A stretch of 54,058 bases of DNA from assembly GCA_030527885.1 (NCBI GenBank), contig JAUMZY010000011.1, positions 1 through 54,058 on the forward strand. Direction: 5' to 3'. A program made the position numbers and the translations under genes. Positions within the stretch are counted from its first letter, which is position 1. Each line of letters opens with the position of its first letter. Origin of the DNA: Corynebacterium sp. GTDB taxonomy: Bacteria; Actinomycetota; Actinomycetes; Mycobacteriales; Mycobacteriaceae. The notes under the pieces were generated by a model. It saw only the letters and a program-made list of their open reading frames with translations, had not been told where the DNA came from and ran no database searches. Of this stretch, positions 23,883 to 32,765 are shown piece by piece.

Positions 23883-25535
23883 ATGACACCATTGGATCTT
23901 TCCCACCTCATCAACGCTGAGGCGCACGAGATACTTGCTGCCCGCGGCCTGGACACCACCGTTTTGCCTGAGCAGGTTGTTGTGGAGCGCCCCCGCAATC
24001 CAGAACATGGCGATTACGCCACTAACCTGGCATTGCAAGTGGCAAAAAAGGTAGGAATGAATCCGCGGGAACTAGCTCAGTTGCTTGCCGACGCCCTCGG
24101 ATCGCATGAGGCCATTGCCGTCACGGAAATCGCCGGCCCGGGTTTCATTAACATCCGACTTGCTGCCGCAGCCCAGGGCCAAATCGTTGCCAACATTCTT
24201 GCCGTCGGTCACGACTACGGTCACAATGATTTATACGCTGGGGAAAAAATTAACCTGGAATTCGTCTCTGCGAACCCCACAGGCCCCATTCACTTGGGAG
24301 GTACGCGTTGGGCGGCGGTGGGGGATTCCCTCGGACGCATTCTCACCGCCTCGGGGGCGGAAGTGGTTCGGGAATACTATTTCAATGATCATGGCCGCCA
24401 AATCGACCGGTTTACCTTATCCCTCGTGGCTGCCGCCAAGGGCGAACCCACCCCAGAGGACGGCTATGGTGGCTCTTACATCAAAGAAATTGCCACCCAG
24501 ATTCTTGCGCAGGAATCCAACGTTCTGCAGCAATCAGAGCCGGACATGCTCGAAACCTTCCGCTCCTTAGGTGTTGAACTCATGTTCGATCACATCAAAG
24601 CCACTTTGCATGAATTCGGTGTGGATTTTGACGTGTACCTCCACGAGAATTCCCTCTTCGAATCCGGGGCAGTTGATCGGGCCGTCGAAAAGCTCAAAGA
24701 AAACGGCAGCCTTTATTTCAACGAAGGGGCCTGGTGGTTGTGCAGCACCACTTACGGCGACGATAAAGATCGGGTTGTAATCAAATCTGACGGCGATGCA
24801 GCCTACATTGCCGGTGACATCGCCTACGTCGCAGATAAGTTCGAACGCGGCCATGATCGTGCCTTCTATATGTTGGGCGCCGATCACCACGGCTACGTCT
24901 TCCGGCTCCGGGCAGCTGCAGCCGCCATGGGCTACAACCCTGACCATGTCGAAGTCCTCATTGGGCAAATGGTCAACCTCGTGCGCGATGGGGAAGCCGT
25001 CCGCATGTCCAAACGCGCCGGCACAGTCATCACCCTAGACGACCTCGTGGAAGCCATCGGCATCGATGCCGCCCGCTACTCCCTAGTGCGCTCCTCCGTG
25101 GATACCACCCTAGACATCGACCTGAGCCTATGGGAAAGCCAATCCAATGAAAACCCCGTCTACTACGTGCAATACGCACATGCCCGCCTGTGCTCCTTAG
25201 CCAAAAAGGCTGAAGCCGTCGGCATCACCGCCGATAACCCCGACTTATCGCTCCTGGTGCACGACAATGAAGGCGTGCTCATCCGTACCCTGGGTGAATA
25301 CCCCGCCGTGGTGAAAACCGCAGCAGAACTACGCGAACCACACCGCATCGCCCGCTACGTCGAAAAACTAGCCGGTACTTTCCACCGGTTCTACGACGTT
25401 TGCCAAATCCTACCTAAAGCCGGTGAAACCGCCGAACCCATCCATACCGCCCGCCTCGCGCTAGCCACCGCCACCCGCCAAGTTGTTGCCAACGCCCTAG
25501 GCCTCCTAGGCGTAACTGCCCCGGAGAAAATGTAA
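23883..25535 (+). CDS. argS: Arginyl-tRNA synthetase
   Basis: The 550-residue class I synthetase charges tRNA-Arg. It has the N-terminal Arg-S additional domain (about 1-100), the HIGH-type signature in [20 protein letters not shown], the KMSKS-type loop RMSKRAGT and a C-terminal DALR anticodon-binding domain. Length is normal. It is followed without spacing by lysA (TAA then ATG), an arrangement conserved in Corynebacterium. A tRNA-Arg gene lies 7 kb upstream, now separated by the lactate genes. Confidence 0.96.
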   Translation: MTPLDLSHLINAEAHEILAARGLDTTVLPEQVVVERPRNPEHGDYATNLALQVAKKVGMNPRELAQLLADALGSHEAIAVTEIAGPGFINIRLAAAAQGQIVANILAVGHDYGHNDLYAGEKINLEFVSANPTGPIHLGGTRWAAVGDSLGRILTASGAEVVREYYFNDHGRQIDRFTLSLVAAAKGEPTPEDGYGGSYIKEIATQILAQESNVLQQSEPDMLETFRSLGVELMFDHIKATLHEFGVDFDVYLHENSLFESGAVDRAVEKLKENGSLYFNEGAWWLCSTTYGDDKDRVVIKSDGDAAYIAGDIAYVADKFERGHDRAFYMLGADHHGYVFRLRAAAAAMGYNPDHVEVLIGQMVNLVRDGEAVRMSKRAGTVITLDDLVEAIGIDAARYSLVRSSVDTTLDIDLSLWESQSNENPVYYVQYAHARLCSLAKKAEAVGITADNPDLSLLVHDNEGVLIRTLGEYPAVVKTAAELREPHRIARYVEKLAGTFHRFYDVCQILPKAGETAEPIHTARLALATATRQVVANALGLLGVTAPEKM

Positions 25536-26870
25536 ATGAGTGATTTCAACGGGCTTCCCGCCCACGTCTGGCCGCGCAACGCCCGCCGCGAACCCGCCGG
25601 CGATGTCTCCATCGCAGGCGTTAACCTCAAAGATATCGCCGCGGAATTCGGCACTCCGGTTTTCGTCGTCGATGAAGACGACTTTCGCTCCCGCTGCCGC
25701 GATATGGCGCACGCCTTCGGCGGCCCTGCCCACATTCACTACGCTTCGAAAGCGTTTTTGACCTCCCGCATCGCCAGCTGGGTCAACGAGGAAGGCCTCG
25801 CTCTCGACATCGCCTCCCACGGCGAACTGCAAGTCGCACTGCACGCTGGTTTCCCGGCCTCCCGCATCGCAGCCCACGGCAACAACAAAGATGATGCCTT
25901 CCTACAGGCTTGCGTTGAAAACCATGTGTGCCACGTCATCTTGGATTCTCACCAAGAAATCACTCGCCTTAACCAAGTGGCTGCCGAACTGGGCCAAGTC
26001 CAAGACGTCCTCGTACGAGTCAAACCCGGCATTGACGCCCACACGCACGAATTTATCGCCACCGCCCATGAGGACCAAAAATTCGGCTTCTCCCTCGCCT
26101 CCGGCTCCGCCTTCCGCGCCGCCCAGAAAGCAGTGGAATTGCCAAACCTTCGGCTTGTTGGCCTGCACTGCCATGTAGGTTCCCAAGTCTTCGACGCCGA
26201 AGGCTTCTCCCTCGCCGCCGAGCGCGTGATGAAGCTCTACCGCCAAGTCATCGAAGAGTGCGCAGTGGGGGAGGAATTTCACGTACTCGACCTCGGTGGC
26301 GGCTATGGCATCGCCTACGTCGAAGAAGAACAACCCCTCGACGTCCAAGCTGTCGCAGCAGACCTCCTGCGCCGGGTCAACACCTATGCCGAACGCCTCA
26401 ACCTCACCATGCCATTCATCATGGTAGAACCGGGGCGTGCCATCGCCGGCCCCAGCACCATCACCATGTACACCGTGGGTACCGTCAAAGACGTCACCAT
26501 CGACGACAACAAAACCCGCCGCTACATCAGCGTCAACGGCGGCATGAGCGATAACATCCGACCCGCCCTATACGATTCCGAATACGATATCCGTATGGTC
26601 AACCGCAACACCGACGGCACCCCCATCCCCACCAGGATCGTCGGATCCCACTGTGAAGCCGGCGACATCCTCATCAACGATCGCAACCTCCCCGACGATA
26701 TTCACACCGATGATTACGTTGCGTTGGCCGCCACCGGCGCCTATTGCTATTCCATGTGCAGCCGATACAACATGATGATGCGTCCCGCTATCGTCAGCGT
26801 AAAAAACGGCAAAGCAGAACTCATGGTGCGACGCGAAACCCTCGAAGACTTCTTTAATCTAGAGGTATAA
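25536..26870 (+). CDS. lysA: Diaminopimelate decarboxylase
   Basis: The 444-residue fold-III PLP enzyme converts meso-diaminopimelate to L-lysine, the last step of lysine synthesis. The PLP lysine lies in [14 protein letters not shown], the glycine loop DLGGGYGI and [10 protein letters not shown] bind the cofactor phosphate and substrate. The catalytic cysteine region GSHCEAGD is present, followed by GAYCYSM. The ATG directly follows the argS stop, so translation is coupled. The 97-base gap downstream contains a 12-bp inverted repeat. Confidence 0.96.
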   Translation: MSDFNGLPAHVWPRNARREPAGDVSIAGVNLKDIAAEFGTPVFVVDEDDFRSRCRDMAHAFGGPAHIHYASKAFLTSRIASWVNEEGLALDIASHGELQVALHAGFPASRIAAHGNNKDDAFLQACVENHVCHVILDSHQEITRLNQVAAELGQVQDVLVRVKPGIDAHTHEFIATAHEDQKFGFSLASGSAFRAAQKAVELPNLRLVGLHCHVGSQVFDAEGFSLAAERVMKLYRQVIEECAVGEEFHVLDLGGGYGIAYVEEEQPLDVQAVAADLLRRVNTYAERLNLTMPFIMVEPGRAIAGPSTITMYTVGTVKDVTIDDNKTRRYISVNGGMSDNIRPALYDSEYDIRMVNRNTDGTPIPTRIVGSHCEAGDILINDRNLPDDIHTDDYVALAATGAYCYSMCSRYNMMMRPAIVSVKNGKAELMVRRETLEDFFNLEV

Positions 26871-26875
26871 CAAGC

Positions 26876-26914
26876 TAGCTTATCGACCAACCCCAGGCGT
26901 GCGTCGATAAGCTA
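26876..26914 (+). terminator. 12-bp inverted repeat between lysA and hom
   Basis: TAGCTTATCGAC (26876-26887) and GTCGATAAGCTA (26903-26914) are perfect complements, five bases after the lysA stop. The right half is partly repeated just after (ATAAGCTATTAAC). No T run follows, so it may be a terminator without a tail, a processing stem or an operator for the hom promoter. Confidence 0.55.
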
Positions 26915-26967
26915 ATAAGCTATTAACTAAAAACCCACACCCCAAACCACGTAGGGAGCACAACCAC

Positions 26968-28299
26968 ATGACCACATTCAACCCCGGCAAAGGCGCAGGT
27001 TCCACCGTCGGAATCATCATCTTGGGCTACGGTACAGTAGGCTCCCAAGTTCTGCGCCTTATGGTGGAAAACGCCGATGAATTTGCACACCGCACCGGCG
27101 GCCCCCTAGAAATCCGGGGCGTAGCAGTCTCCAATAAAGAAAAACACCGCGGCAGCCTCGCCGACGAACTCGGCCTCCTCACCGACGACGCCCGCAGCCT
27201 CATCTCCCGCGACGACGTCGACCTCGTAGTAGAAGTCATCGGCGGCATCGACTACCCACGCGAACTCGTACTCGCCGCCCTCCGCAGCGGCAAATCCGTC
27301 ATCACCGCCAACAAAGCCCTAGTCGCAGCACACTCCGCCGAACTCGCCGAAGCCGCCGACCAAGCCGGCGTCGACCTCTACTTCGAAGCCGCCGTAGCCG
27401 CCGCCATCCCCGTCGTCGGCCCACTACGCCGCTCCCTCGCCGGCGACCAAGTCCAATCCGTCGCCGGCATCGTCAACGGTACCACCAACTTCATCCTCGA
27501 CGCCATGGACTCCACCGGCGCCTCCTACGACGACATGCTCGCCGAAGCCACCCGCCTCGGCTACGCCGAAGCCGACCCCACCGCCGACGTCGAAGGCTAC
27601 GACGCCGCATCCAAAGCCGCCATCCTCGCATCCCTCGCCTTCCACACCCGCGTCACCGCCGACGACGTCTACTGCGAAGGGATCTCCAAAATCACTGCCC
27701 AAGACATCCAAGCCGCCAAAGCCGCCGGCTACACCATCAAACTCCTCGCGATCTGCGACCGCCTCAAAGACGAAACCGGCAAAGAATCCATCGCCGCCCG
27801 CGTCCACCCCGCCCTCGTACCACGCGACCACCCCCTAGCCAGCGTCAACAAGAGCTTCAACGCCATCTTCGTCGAAGCCGAAGCAGCCGGCCGCCTCATG
27901 TTCTACGGCAACGGCGCCGGCGGCAACCCCACCGCCTCCGCAGTCCTAGGCGACATTGTCGGCGCCGGCCGCAACAAAGTCTTCGGCGGCCGCGCCCCCG
28001 GCGAATCCACCTACGCCAACCTACCCATCGCCGACTTCGGCGATGTACCCACCCGCTTCCACATCGACATGACCGTCGTCGACATCGTAGGAGTCCTAGC
28101 CGAACTCACCCAAATCTTCGCAGCCCACGGCATCTCCCTCCGCACCGTGCGCCAAGAAGAAGGCAGCGGCCACGACGCCCGCCTCCTCGTCATGACCCAC
28201 GAAGCCAAAGAAGCCGACCTCATGGCCACCGTCGCGGACCTCACCACCGCAAAATCCGTCCTCAAAGTCAACTCCGTCATCCGCATGATGGGAGAATAA
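26968..28299 (+). CDS. hom: Homoserine dehydrogenase
   Basis: The 443-residue enzyme reduces aspartate semialdehyde to homoserine, the branch point to threonine, isoleucine and methionine. The N-terminal Rossmann motif is ILGYGTVGSQ, the catalytic region contains NGTTNFILDAM and the downstream GYAEADPTADVEGYDAASK, and the C-terminal 80 residues form an ACT domain for feedback by threonine. AGGGAG precedes the ATG. thrB follows after six bases. From about 27110 the gene uses almost no G-ending codons. Confidence 0.96.
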   Translation: MTTFNPGKGAGSTVGIIILGYGTVGSQVLRLMVENADEFAHRTGGPLEIRGVAVSNKEKHRGSLADELGLLTDDARSLISRDDVDLVVEVIGGIDYPRELVLAALRSGKSVITANKALVAAHSAELAEAADQAGVDLYFEAAVAAAIPVVGPLRRSLAGDQVQSVAGIVNGTTNFILDAMDSTGASYDDMLAEATRLGYAEADPTADVEGYDAASKAAILASLAFHTRVTADDVYCEGISKITAQDIQAAKAAGYTIKLLAICDRLKDETGKESIAARVHPALVPRDHPLASVNKSFNAIFVEAEAAGRLMFYGNGAGGNPTASAVLGDIVGAGRNKVFGGRAPGESTYANLPIADFGDVPTRFHIDMTVVDIVGVLAELTQIFAAHGISLRTVRQEEGSGHDARLLVMTHEAKEADLMATVADLTTAKSVLKVNSVIRMMGE

Positions 28300-28305
28300 A
28301 CCACC

Positions 28306-29232
28306 ATGCCTATCGAACTCCCACTCGGCACCAAAGTTACCGTCACCGTCCCCGCCTCCTCCGCCAACCTCGGCCCCGGCTTCGACACCCTCGGCATCGC
28401 CCTCGCCCTCTACGACACCGTAGAAGTCGAAGTCACCCCCGCCGGCCTCGAAGTCGAAGTCTTCGGCGAAGGCCAAGGCGAACTCCCACTCGACGGCTCC
28501 CACCTCGTAGTCAAAGCCATCCGCGCCGGCCTCAAAGCCTCCGATGCCACCGCGCCGGGCCTGCGGGTGATCTGCCACAACACGATTCCGCAATCCCGAG
28601 GTTTGGGTTCCTCCGCAGCCGCCGCCGTGGCTGGGGTTGCCGCCGCCAATGGGCTTTGCGGCTTCCCGCTGGATGATGCCCAAGTGGTGCAACTTTCCTC
28701 CGCCTTCGAAGGCCACCCCGACAACGCCGCCGCCTCCGTGCTGGGCAGCGCCGTGGTGTCCTGGACAGAAATTCCCGTGGACGGCCGCACGGAACCGCAA
28801 TACAAAGCCGTGAACCTGCCCGTGCACCCGGACATCCTGGCCACCGCCCTGGTGCCGGATTTCCACGCCTCCACTGAGGCCGTGCGGCGGGTGCTGCCCT
28901 CCGACGTGACGCACCTGGATGCGCGGTTCAATGTGTCCCGCTGCGCCGTGATGACGGTGGCTCTGCAACACCACCCAGAATTACTGTGGGAGGGTACTCG
29001 GGACCGGTTGCACCAACCGTACCGCGCCGACGTGTTGCCGATCACCGCCGAGTGGGTGAACCGGTTGCGTAACCGCGGATATGCAGCATATTTATCCGGC
29101 GCCGGCCCCACCGTCATGGTATTATCAACCTCGCCCATTGACGAAGCCATTCTCAATGAAGCCCGCATTGCCGGCCTGGCGGTGCACCATCTAGACGTCG
29201 CAGGACCAGTGAAGGTAGTTCTCAACCAATGA
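28306..29232 (+). CDS. thrB: Homoserine kinase
   Basis: The 308-residue GHMP kinase phosphorylates homoserine for threonine synthesis. Motifs are [18 protein letters not shown] near the start, the ATP-binding loop [14 protein letters not shown] and a C-terminal [21 protein letters not shown] of its ribosome binding site overlaps the hom stop region. The 3' end overlaps the next gene by four bases (ATGA). Codon usage switches abruptly near 28550, from no G-ending Leu/Val codons to many CTG and GTG. Confidence 0.95.
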   Translation: MPIELPLGTKVTVTVPASSANLGPGFDTLGIALALYDTVEVEVTPAGLEVEVFGEGQGELPLDGSHLVVKAIRAGLKASDATAPGLRVICHNTIPQSRGLGSSAAAAVAGVAAANGLCGFPLDDAQVVQLSSAFEGHPDNAAASVLGSAVVSWTEIPVDGRTEPQYKAVNLPVHPDILATALVPDFHASTEAVRRVLPSDVTHLDARFNVSRCAVMTVALQHHPELLWEGTRDRLHQPYRADVLPITAEWVNRLRNRGYAAYLSGAGPTVMVLSTSPIDEAILNEARIAGLAVHHLDVAGPVKVVLNQ

Positions 29233-29666
29233 TCAAAAAAATTGTTCTCACAGTGTTCGTCATTATCCTGTTTGCTGTGGGAGCATTGATCTGGGCTTTC
29301 AGCGGGCGTGATCCGTTGCAACAATATTTGAGCCAACGTTCCCAGCGCACCAGCCTGACGCTCAAATCCGTTTTTACTGACGGGGAGCGGTTTGGACTGG
29401 TCTGTCATGGTGCGACGGACAAGGAGATCTCTGATCTTGCAGGCAAGTCGATTCCGGCACCGGCAGAGGATAAAAACCTCATCATCGTCGTGACCGGGAA
29501 AAACGCCACAGCTTATGAATACAAGCGCAGCGAAATTGATTTCTGCTCCATGCAGACCGGCGCACCCTACACCGTGAAGAGCAGTGATGGTAACGATACC
29601 CTCACGTTTGTTCAGCCGGAACAAACACCCCGCTGGGTGCTGCAAGACCCGACTTTCTTTAACTAG
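29229..29666 (+). CDS. Small membrane-anchored protein of unknown function
   Basis: I do not recognise this 145-residue protein. It has an N-terminal hydrophobic anchor ([20 protein letters not shown]) and an extracytoplasmic part of about 115 residues with two cysteines (LVCHGAT and DFCSMQ) that could pair. The ATG overlaps the thrB TGA, so it is translated from the hom-thrB transcript. Its end meets the convergent arnR-like gene with a four-base overlap. Confidence 0.7.
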   Translation: MIKKIVLTVFVIILFAVGALIWAFSGRDPLQQYLSQRSQRTSLTLKSVFTDGERFGLVCHGATDKEISDLAGKSIPAPAEDKNLIIVVTGKNATAYEYKRSEIDFCSMQTGAPYTVKSSDGNDTLTFVQPEQTPRWVLQDPTFFN

Positions 29667-30373
29667 TTTTGATCCTCCGGGTCGGTCACTTCAGAGATGG
29701 ACACCATGCATTTTCCGTCAGCCATCAAGGGCTGTAGGTTGATATTCAGCGGTGATTGATCTTTGTGGTGCTGCAGCATGCCCTGATGCACGTCGCAGAA
29801 AAAATCCACCAATTCCCCCTGCGGGCCCACGAATGGGCAGGAGTGCATGCACACATCCACATGTCGGTTATTGGTGGAATCCACGATGACTTCCGGGTCG
29901 AAGCCCATATCCCTAAGGTGGCTACAAAGGGTGTCTACTGCCTCCTGAATGTTGGCAGAGCTGAACCCCTCGTCGATAAGCTGCGCCCCAGCCTCCCGCC
30001 CGATCTGTTGCGCTAGCTGCCGCGCTTGGTCGTCGGCGCTATTGCCCAAGTGCTTCGACATGATGTTGATCAACGTCAAATACTCATTAGCTATAGTTTT
30101 ATTACTAGGTATACGTAACTTATAAATGAGTTGAGGGCGGCCCCGGCCGGTTGTCGGCGCCGACACGGCAAACACTGCATCCATCCCCACCAGCTCCTCC
30201 AGATGGCCCCGCACGGTATTCACATGCATGCCCAGCGTCTTGGCTATCTCACTCACCCGGGCCCCTTTGGGAAACGTATCTAACGCATCCAGCACGATAC
30301 GCTGCTTGGGGCTCAAATGTAATGACTCAGGAAAGAGCTCAGTTACTGGGCGGGGGTGAGGGGAGTGAGTCAT
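29663..30373 (-). CDS. arnR: ArnR-type iron-sulfur regulator of nitrate respiration, copy 1
   Basis: The 236-residue protein has an N-terminal winged helix (LSPKQRIVLDAL, ARVSEIAKTLGMHVNTVRGHLEEL) with a GRGRPQLIY wing. A C-terminal half carries cysteines C175, C179, C193 and C222. The spacing C179-x13-C193-x28-C222 is identical in the paralogue at 32036-32725. In C. glutamicum, ArnR sits next to narKGHJI, holds an Fe-S cluster, represses the nar operon and hmp in air and responds to nitric oxide. The position here, between thrB and the nar island, matches that gene. ATG 30373 is preferred over GTG 30388 because it aligns with the paralogue's N-terminus. Confidence 0.85.
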   Translation of the reverse strand: MTHSPHPRPVTELFPESLHLSPKQRIVLDALDTFPKGARVSEIAKTLGMHVNTVRGHLEELVGMDAVFAVSAPTTGRGRPQLIYKLRIPSNKTIANEYLTLINIMSKHLGNSADDQARQLAQQIGREAGAQLIDEGFSSANIQEAVDTLCSHLRDMGFDPEVIVDSTNNRHVDVCMHSCPFVGPQGELVDFFCDVHQGMLQHHKDQSPLNINLQPLMADGKCMVSISEVTDPEDQN

Positions 30374-30388
30374 AAGGCTGGGATTCAC

Positions 30389-30611
30389 TTTCCTTGAGAG
30401 CTATGGCTAACAGCTGTGGGCAAGAACGAGGGATGAGAACTGAAAGGCAGCGTCATGTCCGATTACTTCACAGACCATACACAATTTATAAAAGCGGTGC
30501 CAATAAGCTAAAGGATTATCAATAACTGGAAAAACCACAGCTATTGATGTGCAAAACCTGTAAGGAAATCCCAGTTGGGTGGCCCCACGCCACCCAACCT
30601 AATCCATAACC
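30389..30611. promoter_or_regulatory. arnR upstream region with inverted repeats
   Basis: The gap contains ATCAATA (30518-30524) with TATTGAT (30542-30548), a 7-bp inverted repeat 17 bases apart with inner TGG/CCA pairing, upstream of arnR. It also holds the strong hairpin at 30574-30598. No reading frame is convincing. Confidence 0.4.
30574..30598 (-). terminator. Hairpin after the broken narK-like gene
   Basis: Perfect 10-bp arms GTTGGGTGGC (30574-30583) and GCCACCCAAC (30589-30598) enclose CCCAC and lie 14 bases beyond the stop of the narK-like pseudogene on the minus strand. No T run follows. Confidence 0.6.
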
Positions 30612-31933
30612 TTAAGCATCCCGCTTTTCAATTTCCCGCGACAACTCCGGCGCCGCCGTATGCAACATCCGGTACACCGTGATGTGCATCCACAAGAATG
30701 AAATGGCCACCAACACGAAAATACAAAAGAACGTTGAACTGGGAAAACCCGACCATGCCTTGGTGTAGGCAAACAACGGCGGCAAAATAAACCCACCCAA
30801 GCCACCCAACATGCCCACCAAACCCCCAACGGACCCCATATTATCCGGGAAATAATCCGGAATATGCTTATACACCGCTGCCTTACCAAACCCCATCGCA
30901 CAGCCCAGAACAAACACCAGGATCACAAAAACCGGCAACGAAATGTGATAAAACAGGTGATCCGACTCGCTCCCATCCGGATGCACCACCGTGATATGCC
31001 CGTTGGGCATAGTCAGCATCCCACTCGTGAGCAGCATGATCCCCAGAGTCAAGTACATGACCCGCCGGGCACCCCACCGGTCCGACATCCATCCGCCCAA
31101 CGGCCGCAACAGGGACGCCGGAAAGATGAACGTGGCCGTCAACAACCCAGCGGTGGTGAGGCTTACCCCAAAATTATCCACATAATATTTAGGCAACTAC
31201 GCTGACAACGCCACATAGGCTCCAAAGACCACCACGTAATACAGTGAAAACCGCCAGATCCGAATGTGTCGCAACGGCCGCAACATCTCCGTAATCGACT
31301 TTGACGCACCAGGTGCCCGATCCACCTTAGGTACAATCACCCACGTCAACACACCTATGAGGACCAATAGCACCGCATAGATGACCGGAATGAGCCGCCA
31401 ACCACCCGAAATACCCAACACATACGTGCTGCCAGCAGTAGCCGCAATCAACGGTGGGCCAATAAACTTCGTCACCGACGCCCCCACATTGCCGGCCCCG
31501 AATACCCCCAACGCTAGTCCCTGACGGTCTTTACCAAACCACGCCGAATTCCACGCGGTGCCCACAGAGAACAAATTCCCGGCAAACCCCACCAAAAACG
31601 CCAACGCCAACACCATGGCGTAACTGTTGGCAAACGATACTAGGAACGCTGGAATTGTGGTCAAAAAAGGACCGCAATGGTGATTTTCCGACCACCAATA
31701 CGATCCGTGAGAATACCGGCAGGTAATCTCCACATGGAACCATTAAGCACAGCCACCGCGGAAACCCACGATAACTGTTCATCGGTTAGCCCCAGTTCTT
31801 TTTGAATCGGGACGCCCAAAATCCCAAACATGAGCCATACGGCAAACATTAGGGTAAAGGCAATAGAGGACATGGTAAGAACGCGCCCAGCGCCCTTAGC
31901 CGTGTCATGAATAGGAGGCACTTCAACTAACAT
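30612..31933 (-). pseudogene. Broken nitrate/nitrite MFS transporter (narK-like)
   Basis: Three consecutive pieces encode one NarK-type MFS protein of about 440 residues. Piece 1 runs from ATG 31933 (AAGGGA upstream) to the six-A tract at 31663-31668, where the frame ends in LF-stop. One extra base would continue as VLFLTTIPAFLVS in the frame of piece 2. Piece 2 ends YVALSA with TAG at 31199-31197; a TGG there would read through to LPKYYVDNFGVS in piece 3, which ends at 30612. Signatures such as RLPAGILTDRIGGRK, AWFGKDRQGLALGVFGAGN and RPLGGWMSDRWGARR identify the nitrate/nitrite porter family, but it is not a close copy of the intact narK at 42622-43947. Two independent lesions make it a probable pseudogene. 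Confidence 0.85.
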
Positions 31934-31977
31934 GAGATTCCCTTAAAATCACATAACGGGTCAACACCCCCACACCA

Positions 31978-32036
31978 CTAAGCAGCAACTAAGCAGCCAC
32001 CAAGCAAGCCAGCCACCAAGCTGGCAACTAAGCAGC
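31978..32036. repeat. Short direct repeats between arnR copy 2 and the narK pseudogene
   Basis: CTAAGCAGC occurs at 31978, 31989 and 32028, with CACCAAGC-like spacers and a GCCAGC/GCTGGC hairpin in between. The cluster fills most of the gap between the two genes and is reminiscent of slippage-prone DNA. Confidence 0.55.
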
Positions 32037-32725
32037 TAAGCACCAGAATCAGCAGATTCAGCACCGTCGTGACGCGACACCAGCACCTGGCACAATGCGT
32101 CACCATGATGCGGAACCAAAGTAAACCGCATATTATTCGTGCTGCGCCGTGCAGCAAGCATGCCAACATGCATATCGCACACTGTGGCGGGGGTTTCCTT
32201 ATCAGGATGTAGAAACGGACATGACCGCAATTCAATTCGTGGACATTGGGGATCAGCAGTCTCCACTGCGGCAGGGTCGAAACCCATCTGCGTTAACCGA
32301 ATAATTAATTCCGACACATCGTAAGCGTCAGTGGAAATTTGCTGCGCCCACTCCTGGCCAATATCAAAAGCAGCCGTCTGTGGGTCAATGGCAGTCTTTG
32401 CTAAATATTCGGCAAATACCCGCACTAACGTGATGTATTCCAACGCAATGGCTCGGTTGTCAGGAATCCGAGAGTGATAAACCAACGCCGGCCGGCCGCG
32501 ACTACCCACCTGCGGGGCCTCAGCCTTGATAGCATTCTGAGCTAAAAGCTCATCGAGGTGACCCCGCAACGTATTCACAGTTGTTCCCATCAATTGCGCG
32601 ATACGAGCAGCAGTGATACCTCGCGGATGATCAACGATGACATCAAGAACTTCCCGCTGTTTAGCACTAAGCTTTAACGCCTCAACAAACAGATGAGAGG
32701 TTACTTTCGGAATAGTCATGGTCAT
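32036..32725 (-). CDS. ArnR-type iron-sulfur regulator, copy 2
   Basis: The 229-residue paralogue of 29663-30373 has the same winged helix (LSAKQREVLDVI, AARIAQLMGTTVNTLRGHLDEL, GSRGRPALVYH) and the same cysteine pattern: C169-x13-C183-x28-C212, with CPFLHP and CDMHVGML around the first two. An extra Cys occurs at 161. These cysteines most likely hold an Fe-S cluster, as in ArnR. The gene lies directly upstream of the broken narK-like gene on the same strand and may have been its dedicated regulator. Whether it binds the same operator as copy 1 is unknown. Confidence 0.82.
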   Translation of the reverse strand: MTMTIPKVTSHLFVEALKLSAKQREVLDVIVDHPRGITAARIAQLMGTTVNTLRGHLDELLAQNAIKAEAPQVGSRGRPALVYHSRIPDNRAIALEYITLVRVFAEYLAKTAIDPQTAAFDIGQEWAQQISTDAYDVSELIIRLTQMGFDPAAVETADPQCPRIELRSCPFLHPDKETPATVCDMHVGMLAARRSTNNMRFTLVPHHGDALCQVLVSRHDGAESADSGA

Positions 32726-32765
32726 ACCTACAATGCATCATCCAACCGTGTTGGTTACCCATAAA

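Noticed and set aside
26871-26967. Amino-acid attenuator with leader peptide before hom
   Set aside because: No ATG-started Thr/Ile/Met-rich leader peptide is present and no alternative pairing with a T tail was found.
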